A DNA stretch of 64,000 bases from positions 124,001 through 188,000 of the forward strand of contig JAYRJU010000004.1 in assembly GCA_041906145.1 (NCBI GenBank), read 5' to 3'. Source of the DNA: SHVO01 sp041906145 (GTDB lineage: Bacteria; Pseudomonadota; Alphaproteobacteria; Rhodospirillales; Rhodospirillaceae). Shown piece by piece: positions 31,852 to 42,100 of the stretch. Both the position numbers and the translations under genes were made by a program. The stretch's first letter is position 1. Every line of letters begins with the position of its first letter. The notes beneath the pieces are model-generated. The model was not told where the DNA came from. It searched no databases and saw only the letters and a program-made list of their open reading frames with translations.

Positions 31852-34608
31852 GTGACCGAAACCACGAAACCGACGCCCTTGGATATTACGCCCGTCACCA
31901 TCGAAGACGAGATGCGCCGCAGCTATCTCGATTACGCCATGAGCGTAATCGTCAGCCGCGCGCTGCCCGATGTGCGTGACGGCCTGAAGCCCGTTCACCG
32001 GCGCATCCTCTACGGCATGAAGGAAGCGGGGTACGAGTACAACAAGCCCTTCCGCAAGTCCGCGCGCATCGTCGGGGACGTCATGGGTAAGTACCACCCC
32101 CATGGCGACCAATCGATCTACGACGCGATGGTCCGCATGGCGCAGGATTTCTCGATGCGCGTGCCGCTCATCGACGGGCAGGGGAACTTCGGTTCCATGG
32201 ACGGCGATGCTCCGGCGGCGATGCGTTACACCGAATCCCGCCTGGCCAAACCGGCGCACTCGCTGCTCGACGATATCGACAAGGACACCGTCGATTTCCA
32301 GCCGAACTACGACGAAAGCGAACGCGAACCCGTCGTCATTCCGGCGCGCTTCCCGAACCTGCTCGTCAATGGCGCCGGCGGTATCGCCGTCGGGATGGCG
32401 ACCAACATTCCGCCGCATAACCTCAGCGAAATCGTCGACGCTACCTGTGCGCTGATCGACGATCCGTCCACCACCGACGAACGTCTGATGGAAATCGTCC
32501 CGGGTCCCGACTTCCCGACCGGCGGCATCATTCTCGGGCACGCGGGCAGCCGTGCGGCGATGATGACGGGGCGCGGCTCCGTCGTCATGCGCGGGCGTTG
32601 TGAGATCGAGGAAGTCGGTAAGGACAAGCAGGCGATCATCATCACCGAGATCCCGTATCAGGTGAACAAGTCGGCGATGATCGAGAAGATGGCCGAGCTG
32701 GTGCGTGATAAGCGCATCGAGGGCATCGGCGATCTGCGTGATGAGTCCGACCGCCGCGGCGTGCGCGTGGTCGTGGAAGTGAAGCGTGACGCCGTCGCCG
32801 ACGTCGTTCTGAATCAGCTCTACAAATTTACGCCGCTGCAAACCAGCTTCGGCGTCAACATGCTGGCCATCAATAACGGCCGTCCGGAATTGATGAACCT
32901 GCGCCAGATCCTCCTGGCCTTCATCGCGTTCCGCGAAGAAGTCATTCGCCGGCGCACGGTGTTCGAATTGAACCAGGCCCGCAACCGTGCGCATACCTTG
33001 GTCGGCCTCGCGATTGCGGTTGCGAACCTCGACGAGGTGATCCGCCTGATCCGCGCCGCGCCGGATCCAAACGTCGCGCGCGAGCAGCTGATGGCCCGCG
33101 ATTGGCCCGCTGTCGACGTCGAGCCGCTCGTCGAACTCATCGATGAACCCGGCCGCAAGGTCGTCGATGGCGTGTACAAGCTGTCGGAAGAGCAGGCCAA
33201 GGCGATCCTCGATCTGCGCCTGCACCGCCTCACCGGCCTCGAGCGCGACAAGATCCACGCCGAACTGAAAGAACTTGGCGGCTCGATCGCCAACTATCTC
33301 GACATCCTGCGCAGCCGCGAGCGTCTGTATCAGATCATGCGCGATGAGCTGCAGGAGATGAAGTCCGAGTATGGCACGCCGCGCCGCACGACGATTGAAG
33401 AGCTGGAATTCGAGACCGACATCGAAGATCTGATCCAGCGCGAAGACATGGTGGTCACCGTCACCAATACGGGCTGGATCAAGCGCGTTCCGCTCTCGAC
33501 CTACCGCGCACAGCGCCGCGGCGGCAAAGGCCGCGCCGGCATGGCGACGAAGGAAGAGGATTTCGTTCAGGCGCTGTATATCGTCAACACGCACACGCCA
33601 GTTCTGTTCTTCTCGACCCTTGGCATGGTCTACAAGCTGAAGGTCTACAAGCTCCCGGTGGGCACGCCGCAAAGCCGTGGCAAAGCAATGATCAATCTTC
33701 TGCCGCTGAAGGATGGCGAAACCATCTCGACCGTGATGCCGATGCCGGAAGACGAAAGCACGTGGGATCAGCTCAACGTCATGTTCGCGACGTCGGGCGG
33801 AACGGTACGCCGTAACGATCTGTCCGACTTCGTCAGCATTAACCGCAGCGGCAAGATCGCGATGAAGCTCGAAGAGAGCGGCGATCGTCTGATTGGCGTC
33901 GACACCTGTAACGACCAGAACGATGTGCTGCTGTCCACGCGCCAGGGCAAGTGCATCCGCTTTGAAGTCTCGGACGTGCGCGTGTTCCAAAGCCGTTCGT
34001 CGGTCGGGGTCCGTGGGATCAAGCTTGCGGAAGGCGATGAGGTTATCTCCATGTCCATCCTCAAGCATGTGGATTTCGACACGGAAAGCCGCGATGCCTA
34101 CCTTCGCATGGCCAAGAAACTCCGGGGCGCCGACGAAGCTGAGGAAAACGGTGCTGATGACGCCGCCGAGACGGCGAGTTCGTCCAAAGTCCTCACGGAC
34201 GATGAGTTCAAGCGTTTCAGCGCGGCGGAGGAGTTCATCCTCACAGCCACCCGTAACGGCTTCGGAAAACGCACATCGGCCTACGAGTACCGGATCACGG
34301 GGCGCGGCGGGCAAGGCATCGTATCCATCGCCACGACGAAGCGTAACGGCGATGTCAGTGCATCATTCCCTGTGGCCGATACCGACCAGGTGATGATGAT
34401 CACGGACGCCGGACGTCTGATCCGCATTCCCGTCGCCGACATTCGTGTGGCAGGCCGTTCCACCCAGGGGGTGACCCTGTTTGCGACCGGCGAAGATGAA
34501 CATGTGACGTCGGTGGCCCACCTGCCGCTCGAAGAAGGCGCCAGTGAAAATGGCGTTGAAAGCGGCGGCGAAAACGGTGGTGAAGAACAGGTCGCGGAAA
34601 GCGTATAG
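31852..34608 (+). CDS. gyrA: DNA gyrase subunit A
   Basis: 918 residues from GTG 31852. The active-site tyrosine is Y126 (AAMRYTESRL), and the GyrA box QRRGGKGR lies near residue 553. The quinolone region reads HPHGDQSIYDAMVRMAQ: the position equivalent to E. coli Ser83 is Gln87, and Asp87 is retained as Asp91. Six pinwheel-like C-terminal repeats follow. About 40 acidic residues are inserted near 760 (GADEAEENGADDAAE), and the tail is Glu/Gly-rich. Gyrase introduces negative supercoils. coaD follows after 39 nt. Confidence 0.97.
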   Translation: MTETTKPTPLDITPVTIEDEMRRSYLDYAMSVIVSRALPDVRDGLKPVHRRILYGMKEAGYEYNKPFRKSARIVGDVMGKYHPHGDQSIYDAMVRMAQDFSMRVPLIDGQGNFGSMDGDAPAAMRYTESRLAKPAHSLLDDIDKDTVDFQPNYDESEREPVVIPARFPNLLVNGAGGIAVGMATNIPPHNLSEIVDATCALIDDPSTTDERLMEIVPGPDFPTGGIILGHAGSRAAMMTGRGSVVMRGRCEIEEVGKDKQAIIITEIPYQVNKSAMIEKMAELVRDKRIEGIGDLRDESDRRGVRVVVEVKRDAVADVVLNQLYKFTPLQTSFGVNMLAINNGRPELMNLRQILLAFIAFREEVIRRRTVFELNQARNRAHTLVGLAIAVANLDEVIRLIRAAPDPNVAREQLMARDWPAVDVEPLVELIDEPGRKVVDGVYKLSEEQAKAILDLRLHRLTGLERDKIHAELKELGGSIANYLDILRSRERLYQIMRDELQEMKSEYGTPRRTTIEELEFETDIEDLIQREDMVVTVTNTGWIKRVPLSTYRAQRRGGKGRAGMATKEEDFVQALYIVNTHTPVLFFSTLGMVYKLKVYKLPVGTPQSRGKAMINLLPLKDGETISTVMPMPEDESTWDQLNVMFATSGGTVRRNDLSDFVSINRSGKIAMKLEESGDRLIGVDTCNDQNDVLLSTRQGKCIRFEVSDVRVFQSRSSVGVRGIKLAEGDEVISMSILKHVDFDTESRDAYLRMAKKLRGADEAEENGADDAAETASSSKVLTDDEFKRFSAAEEFILTATRNGFGKRTSAYEYRITGRGGQGIVSIATTKRNGDVSASFPVADTDQVMMITDAGRLIRIPVADIRVAGRSTQGVTLFATGEDEHVTSVAHLPLEEGASENGVESGGENGGEEQVAESV

Positions 34609-34647
34609 TCGGTCGACACATAGTTCGCGGTGCGAGGGGGATACAGC

Positions 34648-35193
34648 ATGGCGAAGAAGCAGTCGCGCGGGCCTGGACTTGCGGAGAAAGGCGGCCGCCT
34701 CCGGATCGGCGTCTATCCCGGCACTTTTGATCCGGTCACCAACGGGCATCTGGACATCATCAGCCGCGCGGCGCGGCTCGTTGACCGGCTGATCGTTGCC
34801 GTTGCGGTCAATGCCGGGAAGGGGCCGCTGTTTTCGCTCAAAGAACGGGTCGAGATGTGCCGCAGCGAAGTCGAAAGCCTCAAGCTCAACGGCATGCAGG
34901 TGGAGGTCGTACCTTTCGATACTCTGCTCATGGATTTCGTGACCAACATGGGCGCTAATCTCATCGTCCGTGGCTTGCGCGCGGTGTCGGACTTTGAATA
35001 CGAGTTCCAGATGGCGGGCATGAACACCCGCATCAATGCGAATGTCGAAACGGTCTTCCTGATGGCGTCTGAAAATCACCAGTTCATCGCCTCGCGGCTG
35101 GTCAAGGAAGTCGCCCGATTGGGGGGAGATATTTCGACCTTCGTGCCGAAGGGCGTGCACAGCCGCGTTCGCCGGAAATATAAGCTTTCCTAA
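34648..35193 (+). CDS. coaD: Phosphopantetheine adenylyltransferase
   Basis: 181 residues from ATG 34648, with GAGGGGGA upstream; a GTG at 34630 would add six residues. GVYPGTFDPVTNGHLDII carries the nucleotidyltransferase T/HxGH motif, and RGLRAVSDFEYEFQMAGMN and the C-terminal SSR-like ASRLVKEVARLGGD are CoaD signatures. Converts 4'-phosphopantetheine to dephospho-CoA. A basic N-terminal extension of about 18 residues precedes the domain. gyrA-coaD co-directionality is common in alphaproteobacteria. Confidence 0.95.
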   Translation: MAKKQSRGPGLAEKGGRLRIGVYPGTFDPVTNGHLDIISRAARLVDRLIVAVAVNAGKGPLFSLKERVEMCRSEVESLKLNGMQVEVVPFDTLLMDFVTNMGANLIVRGLRAVSDFEYEFQMAGMNTRINANVETVFLMASENHQFIASRLVKEVARLGGDISTFVPKGVHSRVRRKYKLS

Positions 35194-35295
35194 TGCCTTA
35201 GCAGCTTTGACGCTTTCGTTTTTCGCGCCCTGATCCCTTGTGTCGGGGCGAGGGGGCGGTTATGACTTGCCGTCCTTTCGAGGAGACATCGCCCC

Positions 35296-36030
35296 GTGTT
35301 TCAGTTCCGTTTTTCTGCTGTCGTCGCGTTTGCCGTCGCGCTTTTCCTGAGCGTTGCATTCAGCGCAGCGTCCTTTGCCCAATCTCCGCCGCCCGCTAAG
35401 GCGAAGCCGCCCGCGGTAGCTCCGCTTGCGCCGCCGAAGGCGAAACCAAGCCCGACCGGCCAACCCGCTTCACAAGCGCCCGCCGCCAAACCGGCCCCGG
35501 CGCCAGCCGCACCTGTCCAACCGAAGGAGCCTGTTAAATTGGACCCCGAATTCACGCTTTATATGGATCTCGAATACGGCCGCGTCGTGATTAAGATGCG
35601 GCCCGACCTCGCGCCAGTCCACGTCGCGCGCGTCAAGGAACTCGTGCGTCAGGGCTTCTATGACGGCATCGTCTTTCACCGCGTGATTGACGGCTTCATG
35701 GCGCAGACCGGCGATCCGAAGGGTGATGGCACTGGCGGCTCGGGCAAGAACATCCAGGCCGAGTTCAACAAGGAAAGCCACGTGCGCGGCTCCGTCTCCA
35801 TGGCCCGCGCGGCGAACATCAACAGCGCCGACAGCCAGTTCTTCATTGTGCTGGAAGACAGCACGCACCTCGACGGCAACTACACGCTTTGGGGACAAGT
35901 CGTCTCCGGCATGGAGTTTGTCGATAAGATCCGCAAAGGCGATCCGAGCGCGAACGGTCGTGTGCCGTATCCGGACCGCATTGTCCGCATGCAGGTCGCC
36001 ATCGACGCCGACAAGGCAAAGAAGAAGTAG
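35296..36030 (+). CDS. Periplasmic cyclophilin-type peptidyl-prolyl isomerase
   Basis: 244 residues from GTG 35296. Signal peptide VVAFAVALFLSVAFSAASFA, a Pro/Ala/Lys-rich linker of about 50 residues, then the cyclophilin domain with FYDGIVFHRVIDGFMAQTGD, GSVSMARAANINSADSQFFI and NYTLWGQVVSGM. The conserved catalytic Arg of FHRVI and the QFFI segment are present. It should assist protein folding in the periplasm. The start follows GAGGAGACAT. Confidence 0.9.
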   Translation: MFQFRFSAVVAFAVALFLSVAFSAASFAQSPPPAKAKPPAVAPLAPPKAKPSPTGQPASQAPAAKPAPAPAAPVQPKEPVKLDPEFTLYMDLEYGRVVIKMRPDLAPVHVARVKELVRQGFYDGIVFHRVIDGFMAQTGDPKGDGTGGSGKNIQAEFNKESHVRGSVSMARAANINSADSQFFIVLEDSTHLDGNYTLWGQVVSGMEFVDKIRKGDPSANGRVPYPDRIVRMQVAIDADKAKKK

Positions 36031-36035
36031 AAAGA

Positions 36036-37799
36036 CTAGCGGCGGTCTTTGACCGCTGCGCTCCACACGTCTTCGATTTCACGAATGGAAGCCCAGTCCG
36101 CGAAAAGCGTGGATTGGGCTTCTTCTATTTGGCCGCGGACCTCAGCGCGGAAGGCGCTCTCGTGAACGAGCCGTGCGGCGGTCTGCACATAGTCGTCCAT
36201 GGAATTAACGACCGGCGCGGCCACCTTCATACGGCGGTAGAAAGCAAGCGTATGGCGGCCGCGCATGAACGCGCCCGGCATGTGAACAACGGGCGTTCCC
36301 AACGCCAACGTCTCCAGTGATGTTTTACCGCCCGACCACTGCGGGACGTCGAGAGCTACGTCGGCGGACTTCACCAGCCTAAGGAAACCGGCTTTTGTGG
36401 TGCGCGGGAGAATGTGCAGACGGTTCATGTTCGCGCCGACCGTTTCCGCCATGCGGGCACGGAAAAGACGGTCCGCTTGCGCTCCTAGACTGACAAAGTA
36501 GATGTGGCCGTCACGGTCATCTTCGAGCAGCTTGGCAGCTACGGCGTCGAAGTCCGGATGAGCTTTGTAGAGGCTCTGACTGCACACGTAGGCGGGCGCC
36601 GCTGAGAGGCCCGCGCTTACGCGGTCGGCGCTTGTCGCATTTGGAGGCTCGGCGGCGAATGATAGGCCGCGTAGCCGAACAAGATTTTCGGTGTAGTGCG
36701 CCTGCGCGTCTTCCGGCTCCATGTCTCCGACCGACAGGAAGTGATCGATCGTGGAGAGGCCCGTCGTGATGGGATGCCCCCACGCCGCGGTCTGAACGGT
36801 CGCAAGCCGTGCGAATGCCAGGAAGTAGGCCATGTGATCCATACCGACTTCCGGATAATGGAGCACGTCGAGCTGAGCGTCCGCCAGCATCTGGCGTGCC
36901 GCCGTCAGGTCATTGGGCAGGTCGACGCACGGCGCGGCGTCTAGAAAACGGGCGGTGCCCGGATCCTGCTGTGCATGCGGGGTGCGAAACAGCGTGAGGT
37001 CAAAGCGAGATCTATCAAGGCCCGAGATCAGGCCAAATGCCAGGTAGCCGACCGTGTGATACGAGAAATAGTTTGAGACGATACCCACCCGCAGTTTCCC
37101 GGGCGGGCGACGGCCGATGTGCGTGGCTGTGAATGAGAGCGCTGGGCAGGCCGCGCGGTAATAGGCGCTCAGCGATTCCTGAAGCGCACGATCGTTCCCC
37201 GCTTGGTACCCCAGGAAAAAGTTAGGTCCCAAGCCAGCAGCGAGAGGATCGGGGATCGCGACCTCGGGGCCGGCGGCCAGCATCGCCGCATATGCCGTCC
37301 GGCTTTCTTCTATTTCCGCGATGGCGCGGGGAATGACCGGCTGTGTAAATGCGGCTTTGAAGCGCAAGATCGCGGCGCGGGTTTGGTCGGGGTCACGGGC
37401 CGCGGATTCGCGAAGAAGCGTGCGCGCGTCCTGCACCTTGCCGCTTAGCCGCCAGAGGTTGGACAACCCGTCGATTACGGCGTGGTTGGCGGGGTCGATT
37501 TTCAGGGCCGCCAGAAATTCCCGCTCCGCCGCGGCGTAATCCATGAGCTGGAGCAGAATCTGGCCCGCTTTCAGGCGGGGACCGGCGTTGAGGGGGGTAA
37601 GCCCGGCGAGGCGCTGGCAAATTTTAAGGACATGCCCTTTTTCGCCGGCTTGGTCGTAAATGTCGGCAAGAATCTGAAGAAGGCCGATGTCGTCTGGCGC
37701 GGTCGCCAGCGCCCCTCCGGCGCATTGCAGGGCTCCGGCGACATCACCCGCCGCGAGCAGATTCGCCGCTCTATCGCGCTGTTCTTCAATGGATTGCAT
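36036..37799 (-). CDS. TPR-containing SPINDLY/OGT-type glycosyltransferase
   Basis: 587 residues. The first 150 residues contain TPR-like repeats (LQILADIYDQAGEKGHVLKI, AAEREFLAALKIDPANHAVI). The rest is a glycosyltransferase-41 domain with KLRVGIVSNYFSYHTVGYL, AAWGHPITTGLSTIDHFLS, the nucleotide-binding region VALDVPQWSGGKTSLETLAL and TPVVHMPGAFMRGR. Relatives add O-linked GlcNAc, fucose or other sugars to protein Ser/Thr. Target unknown; no flagellar genes are nearby. ATG 37799 chosen over 37808. Confidence 0.8.
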   Translation of the reverse strand: MQSIEEQRDRAANLLAAGDVAGALQCAGGALATAPDDIGLLQILADIYDQAGEKGHVLKICQRLAGLTPLNAGPRLKAGQILLQLMDYAAAEREFLAALKIDPANHAVIDGLSNLWRLSGKVQDARTLLRESAARDPDQTRAAILRFKAAFTQPVIPRAIAEIEESRTAYAAMLAAGPEVAIPDPLAAGLGPNFFLGYQAGNDRALQESLSAYYRAACPALSFTATHIGRRPPGKLRVGIVSNYFSYHTVGYLAFGLISGLDRSRFDLTLFRTPHAQQDPGTARFLDAAPCVDLPNDLTAARQMLADAQLDVLHYPEVGMDHMAYFLAFARLATVQTAAWGHPITTGLSTIDHFLSVGDMEPEDAQAHYTENLVRLRGLSFAAEPPNATSADRVSAGLSAAPAYVCSQSLYKAHPDFDAVAAKLLEDDRDGHIYFVSLGAQADRLFRARMAETVGANMNRLHILPRTTKAGFLRLVKSADVALDVPQWSGGKTSLETLALGTPVVHMPGAFMRGRHTLAFYRRMKVAAPVVNSMDDYVQTAARLVHESAFRAEVRGQIEEAQSTLFADWASIREIEDVWSAAVKDRR

Positions 37800-37885
37800 G
37801 GACCGCAAGCGTGCCCGTGAGATGCCGGACGGTAAGGGGCATCTTTACGGCTTAGATCGCGGTCCGGCAATCGCTGCCGGACTTC

Positions 37886-37914
37886 TTGACCGGGGGAGGG
37901 GCCGCCCCTATGGT
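37886..37914 (+). promoter_or_regulatory. Predicted promoter of tRNA-Lys
   Basis: TTGACC, a 17-nt spacer and TATGGT end 18 nt before the mature tRNA 5' end. Both hexamers are close to the sigma-70 consensus (5/6 and 4/6). Confidence 0.5.
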
Positions 37915-37931
37915 GCGGCCCTCTCGCGGTC

Positions 37932-38006
37932 GGGTCCGTAGCTCAGCGGTAGAGCATCGCACTTTTAATGCGGTGGTCGATGGTTCGAATCCATCCGGAC
38001 TCACCA
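37932..38006 (+). tRNA. tRNA-Lys (UUU)
   Basis: 75 nt including encoded CCA. Acceptor stem GGGTCCG pairs with CGGACTC, the D-arm GCTCAGCGGTAGAGC is standard, the anticodon loop is CTTTTAA (anticodon TTT) on a 5-bp stem, and the T-arm contains GGTTCGAATCC. All cloverleaf arms are present. Confidence 0.95.
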
Positions 38007-38011
38007 ACTTC

Positions 38012-38812
38012 CTATACAACCAGCCGGCGATAAAGGTGCCAGGTCGCGTGACCGAGCACCGGTACGCAGACGGCTAGTCCGACCAGGAAGGGGATTGCCC
38101 CGATTATAAGCGCGAGGGCGACCAGAAATCCCCAAACGGCCAGGATGATCGGGTTAGTTTGCACAGCCCGGACTGATGTCATGATCGCGGTGCCGATCCC
38201 GACGTGACGATCCAGCAACAACGGGAACGACACGACGCTGATGCAAAGTGCTGTGACGGCGAAGAAAAGTCCAACCGCGTTGCCGACCGCGATCAATGCC
38301 CAGCCGCGCGGCGTAGAGAACAACTGGGCCATGAACTCTTGCGCAGAACGCGGTGCGACCGTTCGCCACGGATCCCCAAGAGTCATGTCGTAGATCGTTG
38401 CCGCCGTCGTCAGCCAGAAAAGGAAAAGGACGAGCAGGACTCCGCCCAGCATGAGGATTTCGCGGGCGGCCGGATTTCGCAGGAAATTACCGGCGCCGGA
38501 GCTCGATATGTCCTCCCCGCGCTCACGCCTACGGCTGATTTCGCACATCGCGATGGTCAGGAATGGTCCGATCAACAGCGAGCCTGAGATCACGGGGAAG
38601 GCGAGCGGAAGAAGGTCGTAATTGAAGACCACCAGGAAAGCTCCAAGGGTCATCAGTGGATAAATCAGCCCTAGGAAATAGAGGTGTGTCGGCTTGGCCG
38701 AGAAGTCCCCGATCCCTTCGTGAATCGCTTCCGTGATATCCCGCAGCCCGATTTTCCGGACCGCAGGCTGAGCCGGCGTAACATGTGTGGTGTGCAAAGA
38801 AGACAGTGCCAT
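38012..38812 (-). CDS. DUF2189 integral membrane protein
   Basis: 266 residues from ATG 38812, which has GGAGGG just upstream. Six transmembrane segments. IGLRDITEAIHEGIGDFSAKPTHL and the GxxxIxxxxPxxLxFxxL-like pattern FALISGSLLIGPF match DUF2189, whose members resemble the haem-free part of cytochrome oxidase subunit I. Function unknown. It is convergent with the tRNA gene, ending 6 nt away. Confidence 0.75.
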   Translation of the reverse strand: MALSSLHTTHVTPAQPAVRKIGLRDITEAIHEGIGDFSAKPTHLYFLGLIYPLMTLGAFLVVFNYDLLPLAFPVISGSLLIGPFLTIAMCEISRRRERGEDISSSGAGNFLRNPAAREILMLGGVLLVLFLFWLTTAATIYDMTLGDPWRTVAPRSAQEFMAQLFSTPRGWALIAVGNAVGLFFAVTALCISVVSFPLLLDRHVGIGTAIMTSVRAVQTNPIILAVWGFLVALALIIGAIPFLVGLAVCVPVLGHATWHLYRRLVV

Positions 38813-39143
38813 GGACCCTCCGGTTGGAAAAAAGCAGAGGAAAATGACGTCGATCTGAGCGTGAGAATTATACGCCCTAAAAACCGTCGCGGCGGTGCGA
38901 AATCTCCTTCGCAAATGCACCAAGACCGTTTGGATGTATGGGTTTTTTCGATGGTTGAATTTAGATAATTGAGTTTTGGTCAAGGCTGCGGTTTATTGAC
39001 GCCCCACGGTCTTGGGGAGACCGCTTCTCACCGTACCGTATATGTGCTCTTGCGGCCTGGAGCTGGCAGGCGCGAAGCGTTGGCTTCGTGCGAAACGCCG
39101 TCCCAAAAAGGTACGCGAGCGCGAGTTATCGGAAGAGTTGCCT
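38813..39143 (+). promoter_or_regulatory. Upstream region of gltB
   Basis: Divergent intergenic stretch. A possible promoter, TTGAGT-17-TTTATT at 38969-38997, would give a leader of about 140 nt. I did not find a convincing sigma-54 -24/-12 pair or leader peptide. The reading frame of gltB is open upstream to 39012 but without a supported start before 39144. Confidence 0.3.
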
Positions 39144-42100
39144 ATGAGCTTGCCGGCCAAACAAGGCCTTTATGATCCGCTTAACGAGCACGACAGCTGC
39201 GGCGTCGGCTTTGTCGTGCACTACAAAGGCAAAAAGTCCCACGACATCGTTCGGCAGGGATTGCAAATTCTATTGAATCTTGAGCACCGCGGCGCCGTTG
39301 GCGCCGATCCGCTCGCCGGCGATGGCGCGGGGCTTCTTATTCAGACACCCGATGCGTTGCTGCGCGACGAATTCGCGAAGCAAAAAGTCACACTGCCTCA
39401 GCCGGGAGATTACGGCGTCGGCATGATTTTTCTTCCCAAGGATAAGGCTGTCGCTCAGCACTACATCGCCCTGCTGGAAAAAGCGGTCACCGATGAAGGG
39501 CAGAAAGTTTTGGGCTGGCGTGACGTGCCGGTCGACACCTCGCCGTTGGGAGAGACCCTAAAAGCTTGCGAGCCGTGGATCCGCCAGTTGCTGGTGGCGC
39601 GCGGGGCCAATACCCCCGTCGGCGACGCTTTCGAACGCAAATTGTTCGTCATTCGCAAGCAGGTGGAAAGCTTCATTCCGGGCTGCGCGTTTGAGTGCAA
39701 AAGCGACTTCTACATCCCGAGCTTTTCCGCGCGCACGCTTGTCTACAAAGGCATGTTCCTCGCGCCGCAGCTCGACAAGTATTATCGGGACCTCAGCGAT
39801 CCCCGCCTGACTTCGGCGTTAGCGCTGGTCCACCAGCGCTTCTCCACGAACACCTTTCCGTCTTGGCGCCTGGCGCATCCGTATCGCATGGTTTGCCATA
39901 ACGGCGAGATCAACACTGTGCGCGGCAACATCAACTGGATGACCGCGCGCAAACACAGCATCAAATCCGCCATCCTCGGCGATGACATGGAAAAGTTGTG
40001 GCCGCTGATCGCGCCAGGTCAGTCGGATACGGCGAGCCTCGACAACGCGCTGGAACTTCTGGTGATGGGCGGCTATTCGCTCGCCCACGCGGTCATGATG
40101 CTGATCCCTGAAGCGTGGGCCGGCAATCCGTTGATGGATGAGAATCGCCGCGCCTTCTACGAGTACCATGCCGGCCTCATGGAGCCCTGGGACGGGCCCG
40201 CCGCGCTGGCGTTCACGGATGGCCGCCAGATCGGCGCCACCCTCGATCGCAACGGTTTGCGCCCAGCGCGCTACATCGTTACCAGCGACGACATCGTGGT
40301 GATGTCGTCGGAAGCCGGCGTTCTCGATATTCCTGAGCACAAAATCATCAAGAAATGGCGCCTGCAGCCGGGCAAGATGTTCCTGATCGACTTGGAGCAG
40401 GGACGCATCATCGACGATGCGGATTTGAAGACGGAACTCGCGAACGCGAAGCCCTACAAGGCTTGGTTGGAAAAAACACAATTCGTCCTCGAGGACCTGC
40501 CAGGTAGCGTCCCGACTGATGAACATAAGACGCGTGAGGCGTTGCTCGACCGGCAACAGGCCTTCGGCTATACGCAAGAAGACCTGTCACGGTTCCTGGA
40601 GCCTATTGCTCACAAGGGTGAAGACCCCGTCGGGTCGATGGGTACGGACACGGCGATCTCGGTTCTCTCGCGCCGCTCTAAACTGCTCTACACGTACTTC
40701 AAACAGTGTTTTGCCCAAGTCACCAACCCGCCGATCGACGCGATCCGCGAAGAACTGGTGATGTCCTTGGTGTCGCACGTAGGCCCTAAGCCGAACCTGC
40801 TCGGTTTTGATACCGAAGGGAGCCATCTGCGCCTTGAAGTGCGCCAGCCCATTCTAACCGATCAAGACCTGACCAAGATCCGTCATCTGGGCGATCTCGT
40901 GGGCGAGACGTTCAAAACGCGCACATTGGATTTGACGTACCCCGTTGCTCAGGGCGCCGACGGGATGGAGCCTGCCCTCAGTCAACTGTGTGCGGACGCC
41001 GAAGACGCCGTGCTCAAGGGCTATAATATCTTGATCCTTTCCGATCGCGCCGTGGATCGGGACCGCGTTGCGATTCCGGCGCTGCTCGCGACCGCCGCCG
41101 TTCATCATCATTTGATCCGCAAAGGTCTTCGCACAGAGACGGGGCTGGTGATCGAGACAGGCGAAGCGCGGGAAGTCCATCACTTCTGCACGTTGGGTGG
41201 ATACGGCGCCGAAGCCATCAACCCGTACTTGGCTTTTGAGACGCTCAACTCCATGCGCGGCGATGAGCTGCCGCTGGAGTACTCCGAAGAGAAGCTCCGG
41301 AATCAGTACATCAAGGCCATGAGCAAAGGGATCATGAAGGTGATGTCCAAGATGGGCATCTCGACCTTCCAATCCTATTGCGGCGCACAGATTTTCGACG
41401 CCGTGGGATTACACTCGGACTTCGTCGAGAAGTATTTCACCGGGACAGGCACGCAAATTGAGGGTGTGGGCCTGGCCGAGGTTGCGCGTGAGACCGTCGA
41501 ACGCCACTCCCTGGCCTTTAGCGAGGCTTTGCATTTGCGCGATGCGTTAGATCCGGGCGGTGAGTATCAATACCGTCTGCGCGGCGAAAATCACATGTGG
41601 ACGCCCGATACCATCGCCAAGCTGCAGCATGCCGCGCGCGGCAATAGCCGGGACGTTTACAAGGAATTCGCGCAGCTCATCAACGATCAGTCCGAACGAT
41701 TGATGACCTTGCGCGGGCTCTTTGATCTTAAGAAAGCGCCGGTGCCGGTCTCGCTCGACGAAGTTGAGCCAGCCAAGGACATCGTAAAGCGCTTCGCGAC
41801 CGGCGCAATGTCGTTCGGTTCGATCAGCCGCGAAGCTCATACCACCCTGGCCGTGGCGATGAACCGGATTGGCGCGCGCTCGAACACGGGAGAGGGCGGC
41901 GAGGAGCCGGATCGCTTCAAGCCGCTGCCGAACGGAGATTCCATGCGTTCCGCCATCAAGCAGGTGGCTTCCGGGCGCTTTGGAGTCACCATCGAGTATC
42001 TGGTCAACGCCGACGACATCCAAATCAAGATGGCGCAGGGCGCGAAACCGGGCGAGGGCGGGCAGCTGCCGGGTGATAAGGTCAACGGCGCCATCGCCAA

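Noticed and set aside
31837..34314. An 825-codon open frame on the minus strand opposite gyrA.
   Set aside because: It lies wholly antisense to an unmistakable gyrA gene, has a His/Asp/Arg/Val-biased composition typical of reverse-strand reading of GC-rich coding DNA, and no recognisable domain.
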